NCBI RefSeq assembly: GCF_037975245.1 | Contig: NC_092565.1 | Location: 15,839,499-15,903,498 of the forward strand | Source: Apostichopus japonicus | Lineage: Eukaryota > Echinodermata > Holothuroidea > Aspidochirotida > Stichopodidae | Direction: 5' to 3' | Length of the DNA stretch: 64,000 nucleotides | Shown: in pieces, positions 1-43,060 of the stretch | Layout of the letters: every line of letters begins with the position of its first letter | Numbering within the stretch: position 1 is the stretch's first letter | Position numbers and translations under genes: made by a program | The notes under the pieces: model-generated | The model's input: only the letters and a program-made list of their open reading frames with translations | Told to the model about the DNA's origin: nothing | Database searches by the model: none

Positions 1-116
1 TACCGATTGCTAGGGCATCCGGGTGAAACGTGTATTAAGCATTACCCTGGTTACATGAGATTCTCAGCTGTTCGAGGGAACATGTACGTGTGTAGGCCTA
101 CTATAGGGCCTATATG

Positions 117-789
117 AATCAACGAGGTAAATGAATCTGGAGAAACTATCACACAGTAAATACGCGCGTACGCGCGTACCATGTATGGAGGGTCATGTGA
201 TGTGTTCCAGGGTGGTACTAATATACTACTCTCCCTATTACGCATGATGATTTCATCCAACTAGTACGTAAATGTGTTTGCGTGCTTAGAGCAGCAGACG
301 ACACCCGTTACCTAGCAATAACCGTGCCTGTAGCCTAACGTGATAGCTATATTCACGTCGAGCAGCATTAGGCTCTGTTCCATGGAGAATTCCGTGGTTG
401 CACTGAACTAAACATTTCCCCACATTTCCCATTTCTACATTCACTTATAGCATGTAGTAATAACGTTAGGCCATATGAGACAAAGCTTGCCCCTAGAGCT
501 GTATTAATAAGTAAGATTATGTAGGAGGCCTGCCTTCAATCAAGAGAATAAGGTTGAACGTTAGCATATTAGCACTATTTCGTAGGCCTGAAGTACCAGT
601 ACCTTCTTATGCCGTTAGTTCCCATGTCCGAACCGACCAATCTTTCACGAAGTCACTAACACTGTTCTCGAACTGCTACAGAGAAATATCAGTATAGTAC
701 CACCCTGGAACACATCACATGACCCTCCATACATGGTACGCGCGCACCCAATTGACATGAATCCTCCAGATTCATTTACCTCGTTGATT
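117..789. repeat. Foldback repeat with ~110-bp inverted arms
   Basis: The segment at about 117-227 reappears as its reverse complement at about 691-789. Shared blocks include CGCGTACCATGTATGG, GGTCATGTGATGTGTTCCAG and AATCAACGAGGTAAATGAAT. The arms are separated by about 460 bp of unique non-coding sequence, and some indels lie around the CG-rich core. This is the layout of a foldback element or of an inverted pair of insertions. No terminal target duplication was identified. Confidence 0.8.
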
Positions 790-2580
790 TGAATACTATG
801 AGGGTGCATATATGTACTATATCAATACCTAGGGCGCAATAATACATTTTGTTGTTATAGGGCCAATGAAGCCTACAGTCAACTATTTTTGCTTTATAAA
901 GACGCTTTATTTGAAAAGATCGCACTGCGTTTATGGTAGACGAGAAATGAAGCTAAAAAAGAGCCGTACATTAACGAAGATGCATAAATGTAGGCATGAA
1001 AATATTCTTATCCCTGGCATTTGGTGGGGGGGGGGGATATGGTGCATTACATCCCCTCCACCCATTTTCATGTGGGGATATATCCCCCCTCCACCCAGGA
1101 TCGCCGTCCGTGGCCATATGTGATCCATTTTTCGACCTTAAAAATAAGCAACATTTCCAGTAAATATGGACACAAAATGCACAATTTAGTATGGCTGGCA
1201 TGTCACTTAGTGTTTATAGTGATAATACAAACACAATTACCATCTATGTTTCTAAAACTATTATGCCGCCGAACTTCGCCAGAACCTTTTTTTGGCAAAC
1301 AAAAAATAAAGCATACGGGAGGGGGGGGGGGTGTTGAGCGATCACGGACATCTCACATAAAGGTCGTCATCAATTTTTTTTTTTTTTGCTAAACTTCTTT
1401 TTTTTGGGGGTGACGGCCAATAGGGGGGCGCGCGCCTGTTGCGCCCCCCTGGATACGCCCCTGGTTAGTAAAGGTTAACTTGGCGTCAATATCAACTCCT
1501 AAGTACATAGCATGAGATCCTACCCGCTCAACAATGGAGCCTTGAACACAAGTTTACAGTTTGCTATCTAGATGTATTGTATTTTACTTATTATTTTCAG
1601 TTTTAAAATTAATCGTAATACATGATGGAGATTTCTTCCTCCTTTAACCTTTTCCAAAAGTACATTACTTTATAAGATAATTTAACTGCAATATGTGGAA
1701 ATATGACAGATAAAGGAATTCCTCCTCTTTTTTTTCCTTCTTTTTCTTTACAGGTTACAGCTTGTGTGTTTGGTAACGTATATTATCCTCTCAAACCAAG
1801 CTGGTTGTTTGTTATACAAAATAACTGGAAAATGTAATTTACTACTAATTGTTTACGACAGCAAATAAATATCGTTCCTGTATTTGAACGGCTGTTATAA
1901 TATTACGTGATATCTTGAAATGCGATTGAGTCAGTTCATTGCGATGTTATATACACATAGTATTCCTTGCGGACCTGAATCTGTTTATGGGATGCTCTTT
2001 GTAGGGCAAGGATTGTTGTGGAACTCTGAGGGTGTTCGAACTTTGATACCTGGTTTGTTTATGATTCCACGTACAGACAAACAGTGTGTATAGACTATAG
2101 ACCATATATCATTAGGTCTAAACGCTAATACATCCGCATATACTTTTAATTGCAATCCAAGGCGTTATGTTTAATGTTCATCTTCGGCAAGAATTGCAAA
2201 CTTCAGTTTGTTGTTTGAGATATAAAATATTGCAGTTTACTCACTTAATTGAGATGAGTATTAATAATCTGATTTAATCAATAAATGTTGTTATTTTTCT
2301 TAAACATTGAAATGATTACATAACCGTTATATAATCCTATAATTTATACAACAACAGTAAAGCATATACAGGTAGTCATGCATTTAATTGTGAAATATAA
2401 ACTTACTAAAAAAAAAACATTCATCCAAATTAAATGACTAAACTAACGGCCTGCTGGAACAGGCTATCAAGATGGGAACTGGAAGAGCCAATGTCTTTTT
2501 TTTAATTTATTATGTACAGTATAGCTCAACGTTCTTTGTTTGTTTCACTTTTGTCGTTTAATGGTTTTGGACTTCACTAA
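790..2580. other. Non-coding stretch with G-run element debris
   Basis: No convincing exon was seen. Two patches, about 1018-1112 and 1320-1465, hold G and C homopolymers and end in motifs such as GGATCGCCGTCCGTG and GGATACGCCCCTG. These resemble the termini of the hAT-like elements found elsewhere in the window, but no matching left ends or target duplications were found. They are probably truncated copies. The rest, 1470-2580, is plain AT-rich DNA. Confidence 0.5.
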
Positions 2581-2706
2581 CCCAGTTGGAAGTCTGACCT
2601 CAATATATGGCCGTTACTAGCAAATTTTCGAGCACAGCTACTTGACCCGGAAGTAATTGTTTCGTGCAAATCCGGTTCTACGGACTTCGGTTCGCTACTT
2701 CCATGT

Positions 2707-2880
2707 ATGGATGTAATCGGTAAAATTCGCAAACATCCCAATGTCATTCGGGTTTACGAGTATCGTAGCTCGATAAAGGATACTTTAGAGACTCAAATAC
2801 GATCATTTCCGGAAAGAAACGAAGATTTTACCAATAGAACAGTGCATTTTCTTATCGACGACCAACGCAAAAACATAAAG
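2707..2880 (+). CDS. Exon-like ORF, unknown protein
   Basis: An ATG at 2707 opens 58 codons that end at a good splice donor (AAG|GTAAGT at 2881). The predicted piece is hydrophilic and rich in Arg, Lys, Asp and Glu, starting MDVIGKIRKHPNVIRVYEYR. No family was recognised. About 60 bp around and after the donor resembles 6851-6910, so the segment is repetitive. It may be the first exon of a transposon gene or of an unrelated duplicated gene. No downstream partner exon was found. The open frame and donor are seen directly; its status as a real gene is uncertain. Confidence 0.3.
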
Positions 2881-3269
2881 GTAAGTCAAATCGAGTCGAC
2901 GTCTATCGTTATGTGACTTTCGCGTCTTAGACAACTTTTAACCGTAAAAATAGCATTTTTGTAATATATAAGCTTGAATCTTACTCATATTTTTCAGAAA
3001 AGTTGTAACTCCCCCGAAAAGTGTGATTTTTTGGTCAACGAAAATGGTGCTCCTATGTGCTTTTGGTTGCCCCTAATACATGTATCCTAACGTACATAAT
3101 ACACATATACACGAAAGCACCGTATCCTATAACGTGCAGCCTAGCGCTATATGTCGACTATGATGTAGCTAGTGCTAGATTTGCAACGTCTCGTATTTTT
3201 CGTAATCTTTCTATTCGGCATAGATTCCCTTCATTTTTTTGCGTTAATATGGAAAAACCAGGGAGTTGA

Positions 3270-4850
3270 TAAGTCACGGTACTACTTATGGCTACTAAAT
3301 AGTTAAAATTTAAATTTCGAGGGCATAGCGGACAGTAATATTACTGTACTAGGCCCCTAGTACAAGCCTAGGCTAGCCTATAGGCCTAGTACTTTTGTAT
3401 TTACTAAAGTAATATACTACGACAAGTTTTTACTACAGGTAGGCCCTAGCCTAGTTTTAGTAATACTAGAATACCTGCATAGTTTAGTCCAATTTTAATA
3501 ATGGACTAAGGCCTATAACCTTTAGTTCTTAGCCTACGCCTTCTCGTCCTTGTGTAATAATTCTAAGGGGCCTGTTCTTGAAAAGATTTGGACTGCATAA
3601 GATACAATTTAGTATTATTATTATTTTACAAAAATTATTAGTAGTACAAGTAGACTGCCTTTGTACTATGTATAAGTTAAGATCATGGCTTATGATGAGT
3701 TTTATTAAAGCTGGACTGGGTGAAAATTTCCGCCATCCTGGGATCGGGATCCATTTCAATGTCACTTTGTTACAAGTGTTCAAGACCGGTATTAGATCCA
3801 TGACTTAAGTCTAGGCCCAATTCCCTATGCTTAATATGTAGAGCAAGATACGTAACACAGAAATAAAACTAGCTTGCTTTATACTGCTTACACTTTATAC
3901 TTATTGCTATTACAGTTAGACCTACTGCTGGTACTTGAGAACAATTGCACCTCATAGAGCCATGTAGTTGTACATAGCTACTTATAATTCCAGGTGACTT
4001 AAAACAATATCAGGGATCATTTTGTGACAACATGTTTTGCTGTTAACGAGAGTTTACGATCTTTTTATTGTTATGTTGTTTTCTATGATAGGTACAGTAG
4101 TAGAAGTACTTAGTTAGTCATTCACGTACAGTCTTCCCTATGTGTGTGTGTGTCACACACAGATTTCTCTAAGGTGCTTTCCCATGTATATATGACCAAA
4201 AAAAAGTTATTCCCAAAAAGAAGAAAAGTTTCATTCACTATTAGATTTGTTTTGTTATGTATAATGACTAACATTGCAAAATGCAGTTCCACTGGTATTA
4301 AGTATTAGCCCAGAGAGCTTCCAGAGTTTATTACATCCTCATGTTTATTATCCTCATATCTGAAGTCTTCATATAAGAGTTTATTTATAGAAATCTGTTA
4401 ATAAATGTAGTCTCACATTCTATTTAATACTATATATCTTTAAGTTCCTAGCTCTCTTATATGTACCCGTAGTAAGAAGGAATGCAGCCTGTGGATCAGT
4501 TAAGTGCCTGTTGTTACAACTCTGCTCCAAACTATTGTTTGTTTAATCAGGTTGTATTATTAGTGTGCTACCTTTAAGCAATTTTGTTTTCTATATATGT
4601 GTAATTTACATTTTTCCTCAGTTTCTGTTATACTCTTATAGAAAGAACAAGTTGTGTGCAGCAACAGGCTGTAATATACTCAGCAGTCTCATGCCTATTC
4701 TCTAGCTAACTCGAACAGGTTATTGGCCCAGACACATACACTGGAAGTTAACTGTGTAGAATAGATTGTTGTTTGGAATTTATGTTCTGATTTTGGAACC
4801 ATTTCTTGGGAATTGTCGGTACTTAAATTGGTTAATTTAGTCGTGACAAC
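3270..4850. other. Non-coding AT-rich stretch
   Basis: No supported exon, RNA gene or transposon body was seen on either strand. The region is AT-rich, with short simple repeats such as a TG run at about 4140-4152. It precedes the Copia gag remnant, but no LTR or primer-binding site was recognised upstream of that remnant. Confidence 0.5.
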
Positions 4851-4859
4851 TGACCAATA

Positions 4860-5330
4860 TGGCTGGAACAACAGAAAATATGACGTGGAAAATTAACAAA
4901 ATGGATGGCTCGAACTGGCTGACATGGAATTTCCAGATGAGACATTTGTTTCTTGCAAAAGGCCTGTGGGCTATGAGGATGGCTCAGGAAAGTTGGGGGT
5001 TACTGTATGTGAGAAGTAGAAGAGTGCAAACTTGAAAAAGACACAACTGGCATTTTTCACCATTGTGCTTGCAATAGCATCTAGTCAGCTGGAATTAATT
5101 ACAACAAGTGAGAAACCTAGTGATGCTTAGGATGCCTTGCGTACTCTGTTCGAAAAGGATTCTCTAACCAACAAAATTCAGCTCAAGAAAAAGTACCTCA
5201 GAACTGAAATGGCAGAGGGCAAGTCAGTTGGAAATAATTTGAATTATATGAAAGGAAGTATGGATCGTTGGGCTGCTATTGGTGCTCCTATTTCTGAAGA
5301 AGATCAGGTTGTTAAAGTTATATGTCAAGT
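4860..5330 (+). pseudogene. Ty1/Copia-type gag remnant
   Basis: A start at 4860 reads MAGTTENMTWKINKMDGSNW and then a typical Copia gag N-terminus, ending around LFLAKGLWAM. The frame breaks after about 4990. Gag homology resumes in another frame at about 5137-5320, with the family's DAL..LFEKDSLTNKIQLKKK block, a spaced LNYMKGSMDRWAAIGAPISE block and then EEDQVV. The zinc knuckle, protease, integrase and reverse transcriptase are absent, and no LTRs were found. This is a decayed, frameshifted retrotransposon fragment. Assignment to the Copia gag (UBN2-like) family rests on motif recognition. Confidence 0.75.
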
Positions 5331-6830
5331 TTGGACTTATTTATTTACTTTCTACTCTTACCTTTTAATTTTATATATTTGTCTTTTAATTTTAATCTTA
5401 TGCTATATGTCACAGGTATATCTCACCATTTCAAAGTTACAAAACTATCCATCCTGCCACCTGAACTGTTTTTGCTATGTCATGCCTTCACTATGCCACC
5501 TTGAAATACCCCTTCCAGTCATAATGCACTTGACATTGTGTGTGATTTTTTTTCAGACAACATTATTGTATGAAGTCTTCACAGTATGAAGTGTGTTTCA
5601 TTTCAAGAAGTATTCAAATTTTGTTAAGCTATTCCTTCCATTTGAACAAAGTATTTCACTTTGAAGTGATCGAAGTAATTTATATTTCATGCCCATATTT
5701 TCACAGGACATTAAAACATGTTCTTTCATGGAGAGTGTCACACAAATGTTTTTTGTTTTCTTTTTTCTGTTGCTTAAAGTGCCTTATTGTTACAGTTATA
5801 AAATCAATAAAAGACCAGGCAACTCTATTTCCACTGTTGACTTATGTTCTACTATGCATGTGCAAAAGAAAAAGAAAACAGCCCTACTCAAAATATTTGG
5901 TCAGAGTATCCATAGAACGTAATGTATCCAAACACGTCCTGTGTACTGAAAGTCAGCTTTTAATTAAAGTCCCCATATGTGGCAAAACCACCTCATCCCT
6001 CCAAAATACCCTAACTCTTCCCAAAGCTGGTGAACACCACACCCATCCCAAAGCTGGGAAACTCCAAACCCTTCCCCACATCCGCTAAGCACCACATTCC
6101 CTCCCCAAAACCCCTAAAAACACCACACCCCTCCCCTAAACAACACACCCCTACCCAAGCCACAGTACTTAACTTCAATATTGGCAAGCAGTTATGTAGT
6201 GTGATACATGAACCAAACAAGGATTGGTATTGACTGGAAAACTGTTAACTGATATTTATTGATGAATATAAGCAACAGATGAGTACCCAGCTTTGCAGAA
6301 TCTCACTGAGTAAGGGCTACTGTGGAATTATGGTAAGTGGGTAAGTATAAATCATTTGGTATTGTAGGTATAAATCATTCGGAATTGTTGGAAGTTCCTT
6401 AGAAAGCAACTAGAAATAAGGTTTGGCCTAGGCCATGTTACCTTTGTATATTCAATGTGGTATGACCCCTTCAGTTTTGACAACAGACTCAGGAAAATTT
6501 GTGTTACCTTAATAGTTACCACCATTAATTTAGCTAGAAAGGAAACACCATCTCCCTTGCCCCCTCCCCCATTTTGTCTCTCTTACCCCTCCCATACGCA
6601 GCTCTCAGTAATTTCACATTTTACCTAATCATATATTAGAATTTGGGACAAAATTTCTTCCAAACCTTAGCACAACTTAAATTACTTAATTTCACGCCAC
6701 AAAACCTAACATTCCTAATAGACCGTACACTAAAGGAATGGGTTCCACTACATTGAAAACGATTTGAATGAAGTCTTGTCGGTAGTAGCCCATAGCATGA
6801 AAACGGCTTGGCGAAAGTCTACCTAATTTC
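5331..6830. other. Non-coding stretch with C-rich patch
   Basis: No supported exon was seen. Positions 5990-6165 form a C-rich, pyrimidine-biased patch with a loosely repeated unit (CCCAAAGCTGG, CACCACACCC). Open frames through it are compositional and not evidence of coding. A second short C-rich patch lies at 6548-6600. Confidence 0.5.
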
Positions 6831-6834
6831 AAAA

Positions 6835-6868
6835 TGGCGGCGACAGCAACAAAATCGCCGAGTCGAGG
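6835..6868 (+). other. Possible short first exon (MAATATKSPSR)
   Basis: An ATG in a strong Kozak context (A at -3, G at +4) opens 11 codons in CpG-containing sequence and reaches a possible donor, GAG|GTAATC, at 6869. The sequence after it resembles the sequence after the donor at 2881. It may be a 5' exon or part of a repeat. No downstream exon was found. Confidence 0.2.
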
Positions 6869-7324
6869 TAATCGTTTTGTGACTGGCCGTCTTAGACAAC
6901 CATTTCACCGAAACTTTACAGCATCATGTAGGAGAGTATAAGATCCACAAATGGGAGAACTTTTTTGCTGTAACTCTCTTTCGTTGGTTCGTTTTGGCCT
7001 ATTTTGTGTCAGTTAGGAATACATGTGTGAGGACGAAGTTCAATTGCAATCGTTGTTTCATAGGTTTTCGTTGATTTTTTCTCGGGTATCTTTGCCCTAC
7101 CATACATTGGAATTACTTTTAATCCATTCTGCGAGGTTCCGGTAAGTTGTAAACTATCAATGTCTGTAAATTCTGTGAGTGAAACGTAGGACCGACTTTA
7201 CGTTAAATGCGGGCAAATTCAAATTTAATGATATGCGTGATCGTTGATCATTCTTCGAGGTCACGGGGTCAGACTTCCAACTGACCCTTCACGTATCCAC
7301 TGTGTTGTAATTATTAATATCTGC

Positions 7325-8404
7325 CAGGCGCGGCGGAACGGAAAAATTATTGGGGGGCTAATGTGTTGAGACTATCTAAGCGGAGCGCCACCATCGGTTG
7401 GCGCGGAGCGTACAAGAAAATTTTGGGTTTTTTTCAAACCCCCAGATGGCCGGAAACGGCACTTCCCGAGTGTTTTATGCTGCGAATACCTAGCCCTTAA
7501 ATATGGGTCTCAAGCCTGCAATTTCTCAGATTGAACGAGAAAGTTTGTAAAAACATTGTAATTTGTATATTCGATGGTGTTTTAAGAGAGTAGCTAGTAC
7601 TCGTAGTGTACTCGCAAAGACGTTTTTGAGTGTAGTAAGGGCAGTGGCGGAGCTAGGGGTATTGGTCAGGGGGGGGGGACAAGAATGGTCTGTAGGGCGC
7701 TTTCGACACTATCTAAGCGGAGCGCCACCACAGGTTGGCGCGGAGCGTACAGAAAATTTTTGAATAAAGATACTCTATAGATTGCAGGAAATGACCCTTT
7801 CCGTGCCTTGCTAATTTGTAGATAAACGGAGAATAAATAGGTGTAGTCGCCATTTTGTCGGAAAATTACACCAACAGAATATGACAAATGTCAATAGGTA
7901 GATGAGAGCGCTATAAAATAGTCAATAATAGCGAATAAGTAAAAAGTAGTGAAAAGCTGAAAAGTGCGCCAGCAGTCCATTTGAGTCCGTCAGGGGGGGG
8001 GGGGGCATCTGCCCCACTGACTGTATGGACGCTCCGCCACTGAGTAAGGGGATGTTGGAGAACTGGCTGAAATGAGGCAAGTCATTGTCCTAAGACGAAA
8101 TTGTGTTGCGCTTACCGGTACTCCACGGTACTTCCACTTTTCACGGGGCGTGAAGACGCGGTTGGGGTGACAATGTGGTCTATAGTCAGGGGACGGGCCG
8201 AGGGTCCCCCCAGCATTTACTAAAATTATTACATCTATATAGTATACGTGTGCATCGGACAGATCGACAAGTATGCATTGAAAAATGGGCAGATGCACGT
8301 TTCGGAGCCTTGGTAAATATTGGGGGGCTAATCATGCATTTGCCCCCTCAACTTTTTCATTGGGGGGCTGAGCCCCCCCAAGCCCCCCGGTTCCGCCGCC
8401 ACTG
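7325..8404. mobile_element. Nonautonomous hAT-like element, outer of a nested pair
   Basis: The left end is CAGGCGCGGCGGAACGG. The right end, read inward, is CAGTGGCGGCGGAACCGG. Perfect 8-bp target duplications ATATCTGC flank it at 7317-7324 and 8405-8412. Termini starting CAG with an 8-bp duplication are the hAT signature. There is no transposase. A GCGCCACC..GGTTGGCGC hairpin block sits at about 7371-7470, close to the left end. A second element with its own duplication is inserted at 7642-8042, leaving about 679 bp of this element proper. Confidence 0.9.
7642..8042. mobile_element. Nonautonomous hAT-like element nested in 7325-8404
   Basis: The ends are CAGTGGCGGAGCTAGG and, inverted, CAGTGGCGGAGCGTCC. 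Perfect 8-bp target duplications AGTAAGGG lie at 7634-7641 and 8043-8050. The 401-bp body has no coding capacity and carries G runs at both ends. It has the same GCGCCACC..GGTTGGCGC block (about 7708-7760) as its host element, so a related element inserted into it. Confidence 0.93.
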
Positions 8405-8412
8405 ATATCTGC

Positions 8413-10410
8413 CTGTACAGTTTAGCCTTATGAAACCGTTTACAGATTCTCCGTCACTTGGAAGGAGTCTATTCAACCTGTGGGAACAGACACAGGTTTC
8501 TAATACTTAGGCCTACTACGTACTTTGGTGGGAAAAAAAATAATCTGAAACTTCAGTGACGTGGGTAAAAAGTATGACGGGAAGGAGGGGCGAGTGGTAT
8601 AGTGAATGGGAGGGATGTGGACATAAGCTCCAGTATGTTTGGGGTTTCTTCTCTAGCGGCAATTGCAAAGGTACAACCGTTCAACCTGAACATTTAAGCA
8701 GCCCATCCCCCAATTTACCAAAGTCTCTGAAAATGGGAGGGGACACCCTTCCTCTGGTGCAAATGTGCCCCAAAAAAACTTCTTTCATAGTAATCTACTT
8801 GATAGTTACATTTTGAAAATCAGCCGTTGTGGGCGGGACGTTTCCACTGTACGGTAATAACTACGGAATCGTATAAACGACATAAACTAAATGACATATA
8901 CATCTACATGCACAATCACACAGTAAAAACCATGCAAATCTGGGATTACCAACTTTTTTTTCGTCAGGGACGTCAAAAATATGTAAATTATAATTTCGTA
9001 CACTTTCATACCACCATGGTAAAAAACTATTTTTGATGAAACTTTGATTATCTGTGAAATGGTGGAAATCTGACTTTACTCTTCTATCCGAGTCAGATGG
9101 CTGTGCCAAGGAAGGGGGGGGGGGTGTCAGAGCCGTATATATATATATAGACACGGCTTTGGGGCATGCGTGGGGAGAGACATGTTTCCTCCAATCATGA
9201 TGCGTCCGCCGGCCCACCGAACATTCGGTTGCGGTAAAAGAAAACTAGAACACCTTCTCTTCTGTCTACATTTCCCAGATTTGGGTAATATTAAAGGCTA
9301 ACAAACTGCTACAAGTTCACCGGGCTTTGAAGTTTCAGTTATATTCAAAGTAGTCAAGTAGTAGCAAGAGACCTATATCTGAAAGCAGGGTCCAAACTCC
9401 AGGGCTCGGGACTACCTTCCAGAGAATTTCAGTTCCTCTTTCTGAAACTTTTGCAGGTTCAAGTGCCCCTGGGGCCCAAGGGCTTTAGTATAAAATTCCA
9501 TGCAGATTATTATTCGGGGTTTAATTGCTCGTTACTAGAGAACAGAGATATCTGAAAACGCTCAGCCTGAGCGTTACCCTGGGTCCCCTCTTGACCCCTG
9601 AGATACATTACATAGAAATTAAGGCGTTTAATATATACTAGTGTTTGCGCTCCAAAATCGCTTCGAAAGCGAACAAGACTGTTTAACAAATAATGCCATA
9701 TAGCTGTAATTATATTAAAGCAAGTTGCCGCTTATGTTGTTCAGGTAGCCTATAGTCACTACAGTCGATTGCCGAAAGCTAATTGGAGTTGAAATCGATC
9801 AACTTCCCTCTTGGAAAATGGTGAATGTGCGACTCTGGTTATACGACATTGAAATCTGTCGCAACTTTAAATTTCCTGTAAACTTAAAATTTCAATAAAT
9901 TACATTTTGGATCACCAGTGGAGTTTGGGGGAGGACGCGTTTCCCCGATCTCCTACCGGCCCCTAAATTTGCCCGTAATGTTCTCTTTATACAGGCGCGT
10001 TTTCAGTATTTTGCCTTCTTATCCTGAGGGCATAACTTTTTGCTTGCTCCCAGTTGTCCCCCTACTCTGAAAATCCTTCTAACGCCATTGAAGCTCCTAA
10101 CAAGTCCAATTCTTGTGAATTATCTATCGTTTTGAGGAGCGTTTCTCTCTTTCCAAATTGTAACGAAATGTCTGTTATATGCTTCCGTAATAAAGCTTCC
10201 ATAGACTTTCATTGAAAGAAGGGCGGGCGTGACTGATTCCGCAAAAGCAGAGCTGCACAAAAGTAGTAAACATTACTAAAAGGGTTGGCGTTGCGAGGAA
10301 GCTGGCATAGTCGACAGTTTTCTTAGAAGGGTAACACAGACGTAAGTGTTCGGATCGTTTTGCCAATTTTCTCATTTTCCAAGTGACAAAGCTTATCGAA
10401 GCATTTGAAG
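8413..10410. other. Upstream flank of the DM13/DOMON gene
   Basis: No exon was recognised. Positions 9106-9126 hold a G run followed by a short palindrome around a TA repeat (AGCCGTATA...). Positions 9944-10003 are a reverse-strand copy of a repeat also found at 19733-19793. The last few hundred bases before 10411 should contain the promoter and 5' UTR of the downstream gene. No TATA box is evident at a plausible distance. Confidence 0.4.
9944..10003 (-). repeat. Dispersed repeat, copy 1
   Basis: Its reverse complement matches 19733-19793 over about 55 bp, including the run AAATTTGCCCGTAATGTTCT and a CAGGCGCG junction. It looks like a piece of an unidentified interspersed repeat that ends in a hAT-like CAGGCGCG terminus. 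Confidence 0.7.
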
Positions 10411-41843
<31,433 letters not shown>

Positions 41844-42049
41844 ACAGTAGGTTTTAAAAAAAATGATTAAATTTACATCCTTCAGATACATATATCTAAG
41901 ATCAGCTCATTGCAAATTAGGCAACATTTGATTTTTGAAGAGTGAAAGTTGGAGGGTGTCAAGATGGGAATTCCTTAAATCACATTCTCCGTGAAGAGGC
42001 AGGTAGAAGGGCTTCTGTAGGTAGCCTTACAAATATTTTACATATTATG

Positions 42050-43060
42050 TCACTTACATATCCAACCCTGGCATCATTACCTTACCCCTTGTTTGACTTA
42101 CATTACCTAGCCTGACCTAATACCTTACCTATTATTTGACTTACACAGCTATCTAGCCATAAATGATATCTTTACCTATTATTTTACTATTCATTACCTA
42201 GCGTGACCTCATATCTTACCTATTTTTTTGACGTACACTACCTAGCCTTAACTGATACCTATACCTATTATTTTACTATTCATTACCTAGCATGACCTAA
42301 TACCTTACCTATTATTTAACTTACATGACTTAGCCTGACCTAATACCTTACATATTGTTTGACTTACATTACCTAGCCTGCCCTAATACCTTGGCAATTA
42401 TTTGACTTACATTACCAAGCCTGACCTAATACCTTACCTAATGTTTGACTTACATTACCAAGCCTGACCTAGTACCTTACCTATCATTTTACTTACATTA
42501 CCTAGCCTGACCTAATACCTTACATATTGTTTGACTTACATTACCAAGCCTGACATAATACCTTACATATTTTTGACTTACATTACCTAGCCTGACCTAA
42601 TACCTTGGCAATTATTTGACTTACATTACCAAGCCTGACCTTATACCTTACCTAATGTTTGACTTACATTACCAAGCCTGACCTAATACCTTACCTAATG
42701 TATGACTTACATTACCTAGCCTGACCTAATACCTTACCTAATGTTTGACTTACATTACCTAGCCTGACCTAATACCTTACCTATCCTTTGAATTACATTA
42801 CCTAGCCTGACCTAATACAAATTACTTATTGTTGGAATTACATTACCTAGCCATGACCGGTTTCTTACCTAATATTTGACTTTTCATTACCTACCCTGAT
42901 ATCTCCTCAATTTTTTTGACTTACTTTACCTAGCGTTTACAATATTTTCAACTAGAACTTGATTTGTACTACCTATTCGTAAATGATACCTTACCTATAA
43001 TTTGTCTTTCATTAACAACTTTACTTCATTTAACTTACCTATTATTTGAGTTACATTTAT
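42050..43060 (+). repeat. 43-bp minisatellite, ~22 copies
   Basis: The unit is GACTTACATTACCTAGCCTG followed by ACCTAATACCTTACCTA and (A/T)TGTTT. The 43-bp spacing is seen, for example, from 42421 to 42464. Copies degrade toward both edges. It starts about 200 bp after the stop codon of the DM13/DOMON gene. Confidence 0.95.

Larger units (their letters stand above)
2583..7283. other. Segment bounded by 17-bp inverted repeats (possible large DNA transposon)
   Basis: CAGTTGGAAGTCTGACC starts at 2583, and its exact reverse complement ends at 7283. The trinucleotide ACC flanks both ends (2580-2582 and 7284-7286). Just inside are two diverged, same-strand sequences that look like 5' exons followed by splice donors. 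No transposase was recognised, and a Copia gag remnant lies in the middle. A 3-bp target duplication would fit some transposon superfamilies, but three bases can match by chance. Confidence 0.35.

Noticed and set aside
473-1120. GCCATATG at 472-479 and after 1112 as a target duplication for a hAT-like element
   Set aside because: The sequence after the left GCCATATG does not start with a CAG-type terminus matching the right end, so the match is probably chance.
5990-6233. Proline- and threonine-rich open frames around 6.0-6.2 kb
   Set aside because: They come from a C-rich low-complexity patch open on both strands and have no splice sites or homology.
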